Source: Allobosea sp. TND4EK4
GTDB lineage: Bacteria > Pseudomonadota > Alphaproteobacteria > Rhizobiales > Beijerinckiaceae
DNA: 64,000 nt
Assembly: GCF_900156025.1 (NCBI RefSeq)
Contig: NZ_FTMO01000006.1
Span: 159,612-223,611, forward strand
Direction: 5' to 3'
Of the stretch, positions 17,613-25,176 are shown one piece after another; position 1 is the first letter of the stretch; the number at the start of each line of letters is the position of its first letter. Position numbers and translations under genes: made by a program. The notes below the pieces were generated by a model that searched no databases, was not told where the DNA came from, and saw only the letters and a program-made list of their open reading frames with translations.

Positions 17613-17945
17613 ATGGAGAGGGCGATCGGCATGGAGGACGACTGCGACTGCCCCGAGACCGAGATCCCTCCCGGCGCCCTCCATCGCGACTTCGAGATCG
17701 TCAACAAGAAGGGGCTGCACGCCCGCGCCACGGCGAAGTTCGTGCAATGCGCCGCCCGCTTCGACTCCGAGGTCACCGTCAGCCGCTGCGGCGAAACCGT
17801 GGGCGCGACCTCGATCATGGGCGTGCTGACCCTCGGCGCCGGCATCGGCTCGACCATCACCATCATCGCCAAAGGGCCTGACGCGGCCGAAGCGCTCGAT
17901 GCGCTGGGCGCGCTCATCGCCGATCGGTTCGGCGAGGGCGAATAG
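17613..17945 (+). CDS. HPr family phosphocarrier protein
   Basis: A 110-residue HPr with the EI-phosphorylated His36 in NKKGLHARA and the HprK target Ser67 in ATSIMGVL. Both sites are intact, so it can be read by EI and by the HprK encoded upstream. It has about 20 extra N-terminal residues, including DDCDC, relative to a minimal HPr. Part of this extension vanishes if the in-frame ATG at 17631, which has GGAGAGG in front, is the true start. It is the last gene of the chvI-chvG-hprK-EIIA-HPr series. Confidence 0.93.
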   Translation: MERAIGMEDDCDCPETEIPPGALHRDFEIVNKKGLHARATAKFVQCAARFDSEVTVSRCGETVGATSIMGVLTLGAGIGSTITIIAKGPDAAEALDALGALIADRFGEGE

Positions 17946-17951
17946 GCCACG

Positions 17952-18311
17952 ATGCCGTCATCTGCCGATCGGCGCAGCTTGCCGCTTGCCTTCGCGTTCC
18001 TCGCGGCCTTGTCCGCCTCCGACCTTTCTCCCGTCGCGGCGCAGCCCGCTCCCTCCAAGCGCAACTGGGCCGACGAGAAATGCGTCCGCTACGGCAGGGG
18101 CTGGAGCGAGGCGCTGAAGCGCTTCGGCCAGGCGGGCCTCGGTCCCCAGTTCCTCGCGCGTCACGACGCCTTCCTTGCCTCCGGTTGCAGCGGCGCGCAC
18201 GACGTCTGCGCGCGGTCAGCGGAGGAGCTGAAGATGGCGAACATCATGGTCATCGTTGCGATGAATGCCGGCATGGCCAGCACCTTCCCGCCCTTCGCCT
18301 GCCCGAAGTGA
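17952..18311 (+). CDS. Small secreted protein of unknown function, four cysteines
   Basis: A 119-residue open frame starting six bases after the HPr stop. The N-terminus is a good signal peptide (hydrophobic LPLAFAFLAALSA, probable cleavage after VAA near residue 30), leaving about 90 residues. The mature part has four Cys (EKCVRYG, SGCSGAHDVCARS and FACPK), consistent with two disulfides in the periplasm. It is one to two cysteines short of any lipoprotein pattern, and I recognise no family. Position suggests co-transcription with HPr. It is probably real because of the signal peptide and tight spacing. Confidence 0.7.
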   Translation: MPSSADRRSLPLAFAFLAALSASDLSPVAAQPAPSKRNWADEKCVRYGRGWSEALKRFGQAGLGPQFLARHDAFLASGCSGAHDVCARSAEELKMANIMVIVAMNAGMASTFPPFACPK

Positions 18312-18341
18312 GCGAAGGATTCCGTTGACCATTGCCACGAG

Positions 18342-18363
18342 GATATAAAGACATCTTTATATC
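18342..18363 (+). promoter_or_regulatory. Palindromic operator upstream of ahcY (SahR-like)
   Basis: GATATAAAGA and its exact reverse complement TCTTTATATC are separated by two bases (CA), a 22-base perfect inverted repeat ending 69 bases before the ahcY start. A TTGACC (18325-18330), a good -35, lies 11 bases upstream. ArsR-family SahR repressors that sense S-adenosylhomocysteine use palindromes of this type before ahcY in Proteobacteria; the match to that regulator is inference. Confidence 0.65.
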
Positions 18364-18432
18364 TTTGATTGCGCGCCCTCGCCGGCCCTGCTAAGGACGC
18401 GCATCATTTCGGGACAGCAGCGGAGACACCCC

Positions 18433-19827
18433 GTGTCGGATTACATCGTCAAGGACATCGCGCTTGCGGATTATGGCCGCAAGGAAATCAACATGGCGCA
18501 GGACGAGATGCCCGGCCTGATGGCGATCCGCGAGGAGCACAAGGGCAAGGCCCCGCTCAAGGGCGCGCGCATCGCCGGCTGCCTGCACATGACCATCCAG
18601 ACCGCCGTGCTGATCGAGACGCTGAAGGAACTCGGCGCCGATGTCCGCTGGTCCTCCTGCAACATCTTCTCGACCCAGGACCACGCCGCCGCCGCCATCG
18701 CCGCGACCGGCACCCCCGTCTTCGCCATCAAGGGCGAGACGCTGGAGGACTACTGGGAGTATGTGCTGAAGACCGCGACCTGGGGTGACGGCGGCACGCC
18801 CAACATGATCCTAGACGACGGCGGCGACCTCACCATGCTGATCATCCTCGGTGCCGAGGCCGAGGCCGGCAAGGCCGCGTTCCTCGACAAGCCGGGCAAT
18901 GAGGAAGAGACGATCTTCTTCGCGCTGATCAAGCGCCAGCTCAATGACAACCCCGGCTGGTTCACCAAGACCCGCGACGCGATCAAGGGCGTCTCCGAGG
19001 AGACCACCACCGGCGTCCACCGCCTCTATGAGCTGGCCAAGGCGAACCGCCTGCCGTTCCCGGCGATCAACGTCAACGACTCGGTCACGAAGTCGAAGTT
19101 CGACAACCTCTATGGCTGCCGCGAGTCGCTCGTCGACGCCATCCGTCGCGGCACCGACGTGATGATGTCGGGCAAGGTCGCGGTCGTCGCCGGCTATGGC
19201 GACGTCGGCAAGGGCTCGGCCGCCTCGCTGCGCCAGGCCGGCTGCCGCGTGCTCGTCACCGAGGTCGACCCGATATGCGCCCTGCAGGCGGCGATGGAAG
19301 GCTACGAGGTCGTGACGATGGACGACGCGGCTCCCCGCGGTGACATCTTCTGCACCGCCACCGGCAATCTCGACGTCATCACGGTGGACCACATGCGGGC
19401 GATGAAGCACCGCGCCATCGTCTGCAACATCGGCCATTTCGACTCGGAGATTCAGGTCGCCGGCCTGAAGAACTTCAAGTGGGATAACGTCAAGCCGCAG
19501 GTCGACGAGGTCGAGTTCCCCGACGGCAAGCGCATCATCCTGCTCTCGGAAGGCCGCCTGGTGAATCTCGGCAACGCCACCGGCCACCCCTCCTTCGTGA
19601 TGTCCTGCTCGTTCTCGAACCAGACGCTGGCCCAGATCGAGCTCTGGAACCACCACGCGAAGTACGAGAGCAAGGTCTACACCCTACCCAAGCACCTCGA
19701 CGAGAAGGTCGCGGCGCTGCACCTCGCCAAGGTCGGCGCCAAGCTGACCGTCCTGAACGACCAGCAGGCAAAGTATATCGGCGTGCCGCAGGCGGGCCCC
19801 TTCAAGCCCGAGCATTATCGCTACTGA
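18433..19827 (+). CDS. ahcY: Adenosylhomocysteinase (S-adenosylhomocysteine hydrolase)
   Basis: A 464-residue enzyme that splits S-adenosylhomocysteine into adenosine and homocysteine, keeping methylation reactions going. Characteristic stretches are visible: the substrate region [16 protein letters not shown] (about residue 40), [15 protein letters not shown] (about 77), [13 protein letters not shown] (about 215), the NAD-binding [10 protein letters not shown] (about 254) and the C-terminal [19 protein letters not shown]. Length matches the long proteobacterial form. The start is GTG at 18433 with GGAGA upstream. A strong palindrome lies upstream and a clear terminator downstream, so it is a single-gene unit. 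Confidence 0.97.
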   Translation: MSDYIVKDIALADYGRKEINMAQDEMPGLMAIREEHKGKAPLKGARIAGCLHMTIQTAVLIETLKELGADVRWSSCNIFSTQDHAAAAIAATGTPVFAIKGETLEDYWEYVLKTATWGDGGTPNMILDDGGDLTMLIILGAEAEAGKAAFLDKPGNEEETIFFALIKRQLNDNPGWFTKTRDAIKGVSEETTTGVHRLYELAKANRLPFPAINVNDSVTKSKFDNLYGCRESLVDAIRRGTDVMMSGKVAVVAGYGDVGKGSAASLRQAGCRVLVTEVDPICALQAAMEGYEVVTMDDAAPRGDIFCTATGNLDVITVDHMRAMKHRAIVCNIGHFDSEIQVAGLKNFKWDNVKPQVDEVEFPDGKRIILLSEGRLVNLGNATGHPSFVMSCSFSNQTLAQIELWNHHAKYESKVYTLPKHLDEKVAALHLAKVGAKLTVLNDQQAKYIGVPQAGPFKPEHYRY

Positions 19828-19852
19828 CATTCGGGCCAGCCCCCGGATGCGG

Positions 19853-19880
19853 AAGGCCCGGCGTCAGCCGGGCCTTTTTT
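19853..19880 (+). terminator. Intrinsic terminator after ahcY
   Basis: AAGGCCCGGC and GCCGGGCCTT form a 10-base-pair stem around the four-base loop GTCA, followed by a run of T. It begins 26 bases after the ahcY stop, the textbook position. Confidence 0.9.
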
Positions 19881-20002
19881 ATGCGCCTGTGGATGATGCG
19901 CATACGACGCCGGTACACCACTAATAGTGTCCGAGGGCGCGGCTTCGCCTAGTCCTTGCGTGTTCTGCGCATCTTGTCGCAGGCGGAGCAAAAAACCCTC
20001 CG

Positions 20003-20017
20003 TTTACGCCCGATTAA
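20003..20017 (+). promoter_or_regulatory. CtrA-like box upstream of divL
   Basis: TTTACGCCCGATTAA fits TTTA-N7-TTAA, one base from the CtrA consensus TTAA-N7-TTAA. It lies 234 bases before the chosen divL start. The rest of the 370-base gap between the ahcY terminator and divL holds an 11-base palindrome CACTAATAGTG (19919-19929) and no other feature I can support. Confidence 0.45.
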
Positions 20018-20250
20018 GCACTTCCTGACGGAGTCGGGCGATGATTACAGTGGGGCTGATTCGGGGCTGCGCGGCACGCAGGACCCGTTCCAAGCTCTAT
20101 GTGATTGGCGTGGTGGCGCTCAGTTGTCGGCGTCGGAGGGATGGGCGGAAGCCCGGCTCTGCGGCGGCGATTCCGGGTGCGATACGCTTGAATGATGCGC
20201 TTCGGGCGCAAAAGGCGGCAGACGCAGAGATGAGATGCGCAAAGCGACAG

Positions 20251-22707
20251 ATGAAGGATCGCGGCCGCCGACCGCGCATTCTTCTGCCGGCCGCCCTGAG
20301 CCTGGTTCCCATGCCGGCTCTTGCCCAGCATGCCTGGCTCACCCCGGTGAAGAGCGACATCGTGAATGCCGCCGGAGCGCTGTCCCTGATCTTTGCCGGG
20401 CTCACCGTCTTCGCGGCCACGACCTCCTTCGTCTATGTGCGCGAGCGCGCCCGCTGGCAGAAGCGCGAGGCCAAGCTCGCGGGTGACCTCGAAGCAGCCC
20501 GCAGCCACCAGGAGCGGCTGTCGATGCTGCTGGCCTCCGACCCCCAGGTGGTGGTGAGCTGGAGCGGGCGCGATGCGCAGCCCGTCTTCGAGGGCGACAG
20601 CGGCTTCCTCGGCGCTCCCGGTTCGACGCTTGCGCTGGCTTATGGAAGCTGGGCGCCGCCGGCCGATGCAAAGCGGCTCGAAATCGCCACCGACGCGCTG
20701 AAGGAGCGCGGCGAGGCCTTCGGCTTCACCTTGCGCAGCAAGTCCGGTCCCTTCATCGATGTCGAGGGCAGACCCGTGGCCGGGCGTGCCGTCATCCGGT
20801 TCCGCGAGGTGACGGGCGAGCGAGCCAAGGCAATGACGCTGCGCAGCGAGCTCGAGCGGGCGACTGCCCAGCAGGCCGCCTTCACCAGCCTGCTCGGCGG
20901 TCTCGCCCATCCGGCCTGGATGCGCGATACGGACGGGCGCCTCACCTGGGTCAATCCCGCCTATGCCAAGGCGGTCGAAGCCGCGGACCCTGCAAGTTGC
21001 GTCGCGTCCGGGCTCGAGCTCCTTGACCGAAACGATCGCGATACCGCCCTGCGGGCCCGCCGCGAGGGCAATTCGTTCTCGCTGCGCACGCCTGCTGTCA
21101 TGGCCGGCCAGCGCCGCATGCTGGACGTGGTCGAACTGCCGACCCCCAGCGGCTTTGCCGGATTTGCCACTGATATGAGCGAGCTGGAGGCGGTGCGTGC
21201 CGATCTCCAGCGCCAGATGGATGCCCATGTCCGCACCCTCGATCGCCTGAAGACGGCGGTCGCGGTCTTCGACGGCTCGCAGCGCCTGGTCTACCGCAAC
21301 AGCGGCTTCGAGACGCTCTGGTCGCTCGATCCGGGATTCCTCGACGGGCTGCCGACCGATGGCGAGATTCTGGATCGGCTGCGCTCCGAGCGCCGCCTGC
21401 CCGAGCTTGGCGATTACCGCAGCTGGAAGGGGGCGGTCCACGCCGCCTACACCGCAACGCGGGCGAGCGAGGACTGGTGGTATCTGCCCGACGGGCGCAC
21501 CATCCACGTCGTCTCCAGCCCGAACCCGCAGGGCGGCGTCACCTATCTCTATGACGACGTCACCGAGCGCTTCACGCTGGAATCGCGCTTCAACGCGTTG
21601 ATGCGTACCCAGCGCGAGACGCTGGATTCGCTGCGCGAAGGCGTCGCCGTGTTCGGCTCGGACGGCAAGCTCAAGCTCTCCAACCCGGCTTTCGCCCAGT
21701 CCTGGCGCATCGATGCCGGGTTGCTCGCCAGCGCCCCGCATGTCGAGCAGGTGGTCACGCTCTGCCGCCCGCTCTTCCCGCAGGAGGATGTCTGGCGCGA
21801 ACTCGTCAGCGCCGTCACCGGCGTCCGCGATGCGCGCGAGGAATATCGCAGCCGCATCGAGCGCCGCGACGGCACGGTGCTCGACATCGCCACCGCCCCG
21901 CTCCCCGATGGCGCGACGCTGATCTCCTTCGCCGACGTCACCGCCAGCGTCAATGTCGAGCGGGCGCTGACGGAGAAGAACGACGCGCTGGAGAAGGTCT
22001 CGCGGCTGCGCGAGGACTTCGTCCACCACGTCTCCTACGAGCTGCGCTCGCCGCTCACCAACATCATCGGCTTCGCCCAGCTTCTCGGCACCGAGACGGT
22101 CGGCGCGCTCAACGAGAAGCAGCGCGACTACACCGGCCATATCGTGCGCTCGTCCGGCGCGCTGCTGGCGATCATCAACGACATTCTCGACCTCGCCAGC
22201 ATCGACAATGGCGCGCTGACGCTCGACGTCCAGGACATCGACGTGGCGGAGACGATCGCCGAGGCCGCCGCCGGGCTGCAGGACCGCCTGACCGATGGCC
22301 GCCTCGCCCTCAAGGTCGAGATCGACCCGCGCACCGGCCCCCTGCGCGCCGATGGCAAGCGCCTGCGCCAGGTGCTGTTCAACCTGCTCTCCAACGCGAT
22401 CGGCGTCTCGGCCCCGGGCCAGACCGTCGTTGTCAGCGCCGGGCGTGGCGGCAACGACGTGCGCATTGCCGTCTCAGACAAGGGGCCCGGCATTCCGGCC
22501 GAGATCCGCGAAAAGGTGTTCGAGCGCTTCGAGAGCCATGCGCTTGGGTCCGGCCATCGCGGCGTGGGCCTGGGCCTGTCGATCGTGCGGTCGATCGTCG
22601 AGCTCCATGGCGGCCATGTCGAGCTGGAGTCGAGCCCCGGCGAGGGCACCTGCGTCACCGCGGTGTTCCCGGCCCGCGGCGTGCCGCTTTCGGACGCCGC
22701 CGAATGA
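20251..22707 (+). CDS. divL: DivL-type PAS domain pseudo-histidine kinase
   Basis: About 818 residues: an N-terminal signal-anchor and transmembrane segment (about residues 10-60), a coiled linker, several PAS-like domains (about 220-560), then the kinase core. The H-box reads HHVSYELRSPLTN, with Tyr596 where histidine kinases have His; this tyrosine is the hallmark of DivL. The ATPase domain looks intact (NLLSNA, DKGPGIP, GVGLGLSIV). In Caulobacter DivL binds CckA and DivK to control CtrA and cell polarity. The start is uncertain: in-frame ATGs occur at 20041, 20230 and 20251, none with a strong ribosome site. Its stop overlaps the next start (ATGA). A CtrA-like box lies upstream. Confidence 0.9.
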   Translation: MKDRGRRPRILLPAALSLVPMPALAQHAWLTPVKSDIVNAAGALSLIFAGLTVFAATTSFVYVRERARWQKREAKLAGDLEAARSHQERLSMLLASDPQVVVSWSGRDAQPVFEGDSGFLGAPGSTLALAYGSWAPPADAKRLEIATDALKERGEAFGFTLRSKSGPFIDVEGRPVAGRAVIRFREVTGERAKAMTLRSELERATAQQAAFTSLLGGLAHPAWMRDTDGRLTWVNPAYAKAVEAADPASCVASGLELLDRNDRDTALRARREGNSFSLRTPAVMAGQRRMLDVVELPTPSGFAGFATDMSELEAVRADLQRQMDAHVRTLDRLKTAVAVFDGSQRLVYRNSGFETLWSLDPGFLDGLPTDGEILDRLRSERRLPELGDYRSWKGAVHAAYTATRASEDWWYLPDGRTIHVVSSPNPQGGVTYLYDDVTERFTLESRFNALMRTQRETLDSLREGVAVFGSDGKLKLSNPAFAQSWRIDAGLLASAPHVEQVVTLCRPLFPQEDVWRELVSAVTGVRDAREEYRSRIERRDGTVLDIATAPLPDGATLISFADVTASVNVERALTEKNDALEKVSRLREDFVHHVSYELRSPLTNIIGFAQLLGTETVGALNEKQRDYTGHIVRSSGALLAIINDILDLASIDNGALTLDVQDIDVAETIAEAAAGLQDRLTDGRLALKVEIDPRTGPLRADGKRLRQVLFNLLSNAIGVSAPGQTVVVSAGRGGNDVRIAVSDKGPGIPAEIREKVFERFESHALGSGHRGVGLGLSIVRSIVELHGGHVELESSPGEGTCVTAVFPARGVPLSDAAE

Positions 22708-24251
22708 TGGACGATACGGGAACGGCCGGTCAGCACCGGCTCGCGCTCGCCGACGAGGCGGCGACCATCCGGCTGGCTGCCGACATCGCCGCCATCGTCA
22801 GACCGGGCGACATCGTCGCGCTGTCGGGGCATCTCGGCGCCGGCAAATCCTTCTTCGCCCGCGCAATGCTGCGCGAACTTGCGGACGATCCCGCGCTCGA
22901 CGCGCCGAGCCCGACCTTCACGCTCGTCCAGAGCTACGATACGCCGCGCGGCCCGGTGCTCCACGCCGATCTCTACCGCGTGCGCTCGCCGGATGAGCTC
23001 GACGATATCGGCCTGATCGAGGATATCGAGCAGGCGGTGCTGCTGGTCGAGTGGCCCGATCGCGCCGGTTCGCGCCTGGCTGCAGGGCGCCGGCTCGACA
23101 TCGTGCTGGAGGTCGATCCCGACCGGCCGGAGACCGGCCGCATCGTCGACCTCGCCGGCGGCGTGCTCTGGAAGCAGCGGCTCGCCATCGCGGTGGCGGC
23201 CCGGCGGTTGATCGACGGCGCCGGCTGGGCCGATGCGCGTCGCGACTTCATGATGGGCGACGCCTCGACCAGGGCCTATGAGCGCCTGACGATGCCGGGC
23301 GGCACGACCGCGGTGCTGATGATCTCGCCGCCGCGGCCGGACGGCCCGCCGATCCGCATGGGCAAGTCCTACAGCGCCATCGCGCATCTGGCGGAGACCG
23401 TCGATGCTTTCGTCGCGATGGATCGCGGCCTGCGCTCGCTCGGCTATTCGGCGCCGGAAATCCTCGCCGAGGATCTGGAGAGCGGGCTGCTGCTGATCGA
23501 GGATCTCGGCGGCGAGGGCGTGCTTGATGCCGAGCGCAGGCCGATCGTCGAGCGCTACGAAGCCTCGGCCCGGCTGCTCGCCGACCTGCACCGCCACACT
23601 CTGCCGGCGATCCTGCCCGTGGCCGAGGGGCGTGACCACGCGATCCCGGAATACGACCGGCAGGCGCTGGCGATCGAGACCGAGCTGATGCTCGACTGGT
23701 ACGGTCCCCATATCGCCGGCGTGACCTTGCCGGCAGTGACGCAGGCCGAGTTCGGCCGCATCTGGAACAAGCTGTTCGACGAAATCCTGGCCGCGCCGTC
23801 CACCTGGACGCTGCGCGACTTCCACTCGCCCAACCTGATCTGGCTGCATGAGCGCGAGGGGCTGGGCAGGATCGGCCTGATCGACTTCCAGGACGCGGTG
23901 CTCGGCCACCCGGCCTATGACCTCGTCTCGCTCGGGCAGGATGCGCGCGTCGATGTGCCGGCCGCGCTGGAGCTGCGCCTGCTGGCGGCCTACGGTTCTG
24001 CCAGGCGCTCCGACGCACCGGAATTCGACCTCGCCCAGTTTGCCCGCGCCTATGCCATCCTCGGTGCCCAGCGCAACACCAAGATCGCCGGCATCTTCGC
24101 CCGCCTCGACAAGCGCGACGGCAAGCCCGTCTATCTCAAGCACCTGCCGCGCATCGAGGCCTATCTGCGCCGCAACCTCGAGCACCCGGCGCTGGAGGAG
24201 CTCAAGGCCTGGTATGAGGCGCATATGCCGAAGCTGTTCGAGACGGCTTGA
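22704..24251 (+). CDS. TsaE-sugar kinase fusion: tRNA t6A ATPase plus AmgK-like phosphotransferase
   Basis: A 515-residue two-domain protein. Residues about 10-160 are TsaE, the ATPase of the tRNA threonylcarbamoyladenosine complex, with Walker A GHLGAGKS (42-49) and the SPTFTLVQSY and HADLYR segments. Residues about 170-500 are an APH-fold kinase like AmgK, which phosphorylates N-acetylmuramate and N-acetylglucosamine at C1 in peptidoglycan recycling. The catalytic loop is RDFHSPNLIW and the metal site IDFQDAVLGHPAYDLVSL. The start overlaps the divL stop by four bases, and ATGATG gives two adjacent starts. The next gene is MurU-like, which supports the AmgK call. Two unrelated activities share one chain. 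Confidence 0.92.
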   Translation: MMDDTGTAGQHRLALADEAATIRLAADIAAIVRPGDIVALSGHLGAGKSFFARAMLRELADDPALDAPSPTFTLVQSYDTPRGPVLHADLYRVRSPDELDDIGLIEDIEQAVLLVEWPDRAGSRLAAGRRLDIVLEVDPDRPETGRIVDLAGGVLWKQRLAIAVAARRLIDGAGWADARRDFMMGDASTRAYERLTMPGGTTAVLMISPPRPDGPPIRMGKSYSAIAHLAETVDAFVAMDRGLRSLGYSAPEILAEDLESGLLLIEDLGGEGVLDAERRPIVERYEASARLLADLHRHTLPAILPVAEGRDHAIPEYDRQALAIETELMLDWYGPHIAGVTLPAVTQAEFGRIWNKLFDEILAAPSTWTLRDFHSPNLIWLHEREGLGRIGLIDFQDAVLGHPAYDLVSLGQDARVDVPAALELRLLAAYGSARRSDAPEFDLAQFARAYAILGAQRNTKIAGIFARLDKRDGKPVYLKHLPRIEAYLRRNLEHPALEELKAWYEAHMPKLFETA

Positions 24252-24263
24252 GGGAACACCGCC

Positions 24264-24365
24264 GTCATGCTCCGGCCTGACCCGAGCATCTGCGGCCGAA
24301 AAGGGCTCCGGCGCCTCATTATCGAGAGATTCCCGGGTCTGCGCTGTGCTCCGCGCGTGAATGAC
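24264..24365. repeat. Possible intergenic repeat between amgK and murU
   Basis: GTCATGCTCCGGCCTGACCC near the left and TTCCCGGGTCTGCGCT...GTGAATGAC at the right give the GTCAT...ATGAC outline of the other intergenic repeats in this window, but the interior differs. No second copy was found here. Confidence 0.35.
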
Positions 24366-24435
24366 GCGGGCTGCAACGGGAGTGCGGGAAACGCGTGCGG
24401 CTGCTAGCGTGTGCGCGACCAACGGAGAGATTCGC

Positions 24436-25176
24436 GTGACCCAACCCGCTTCGCAGCCAATCCGCCGCGCGATGGTGCTGGCGGCGGGGCTCGGCCAGCG
24501 CATGCGCCCGATCACAGACACGCTGCCCAAGCCGCTGGTGACGATCGGCGGCAAGGCGATGCTCGACCATGCGCTCGACAGGCTGGCCGAGGCCGGCGTC
24601 GAGGAGGCAGTGGTCAATGTCCATCACCTCGCCGACAAGGTCGAGGCGCATCTGGCCGGCCGCACGCGGCCGCGCATCACCATTTCCGACGAGCGCGGCG
24701 AGCTGCTGGAAACCGGCGGCGGGGTCAAGAAGGCACTGCCTCTGCTGGGCAGCGACCCGATCTTCAGCGTCAACTCGGATTCGCTCTGGAGCGAGTGGGG
24801 CGTCAGCAACATCGCCGGAATGGCCGCGGCCTGGGATCCGGAGCGGATGGACATGCTGCTGCTGCTGGCGGACCGGGGGGAGAGCATCGGCTTCAACGGC
24901 GCGGGCGATTTCTTTCGCGGCGGGGCGGGGCACCTGACCCGGCGCGGCGGGGCGCAGAGCGCGCCTTATGTCTATGCCGGGGTCGCGATCTCCAAGCCCG
25001 AACTCTATGTCCATATGCCGGAGGGCTCGTTCTCGCTGAACCGGATGTTCGATTTCGCGATCGGGCGCGGGCGCCTGTTCGGCCATGTGCTGCAAGGCCG
25101 CTGGCTGCATGTCGACCGGCCGGAGGCGATCGCGCCGGCAGAGGCCGCCTTCGCCGCCCCGCCGGTCGATGCCTGA
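24436..25176 (+). CDS. murU: Nucleotidyltransferase, MurU-like (MurNAc-1-P uridylyltransferase)
   Basis: A 246-residue sugar-phosphate nucleotidyltransferase. The N-terminal AMVLAAGLGQRMRPITDTLPKPL (about residues 11-33) is the nucleotide-binding signature, followed by a GGKAMLDHALD segment and the metal site NSDSLW (about 113). MurU makes UDP-MurNAc from MurNAc-1-phosphate, bypassing the fosfomycin-sensitive MurA step. The call rests on its position after the AmgK-like kinase; other sugar-1-phosphate uridylyltransferases are possible. The GTG at 24436 is chosen because GGAGAG precedes it at proper spacing. It overlaps addB by eight bases. Confidence 0.88.
   Translation: MTQPASQPIRRAMVLAAGLGQRMRPITDTLPKPLVTIGGKAMLDHALDRLAEAGVEEAVVNVHHLADKVEAHLAGRTRPRITISDERGELLETGGGVKKALPLLGSDPIFSVNSDSLWSEWGVSNIAGMAAAWDPERMDMLLLLADRGESIGFNGAGDFFRGGAGHLTRRGGAQSAPYVYAGVAISKPELYVHMPEGSFSLNRMFDFAIGRGRLFGHVLQGRWLHVDRPEAIAPAEAAFAAPPVDA

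Noticed and set aside
18312..18432. SAH or SAM riboswitch upstream of ahcY
   Set aside because: The leader is dominated by a DNA-type perfect palindrome next to a -35, and I cannot see the conserved riboswitch stems. A protein operator explains it better.
19919..19929. Palindrome CACTAATAGTG after the ahcY terminator as an operator
   Set aside because: Only 11 bases, not near a clear promoter; reported only as a remark with the divL upstream region.
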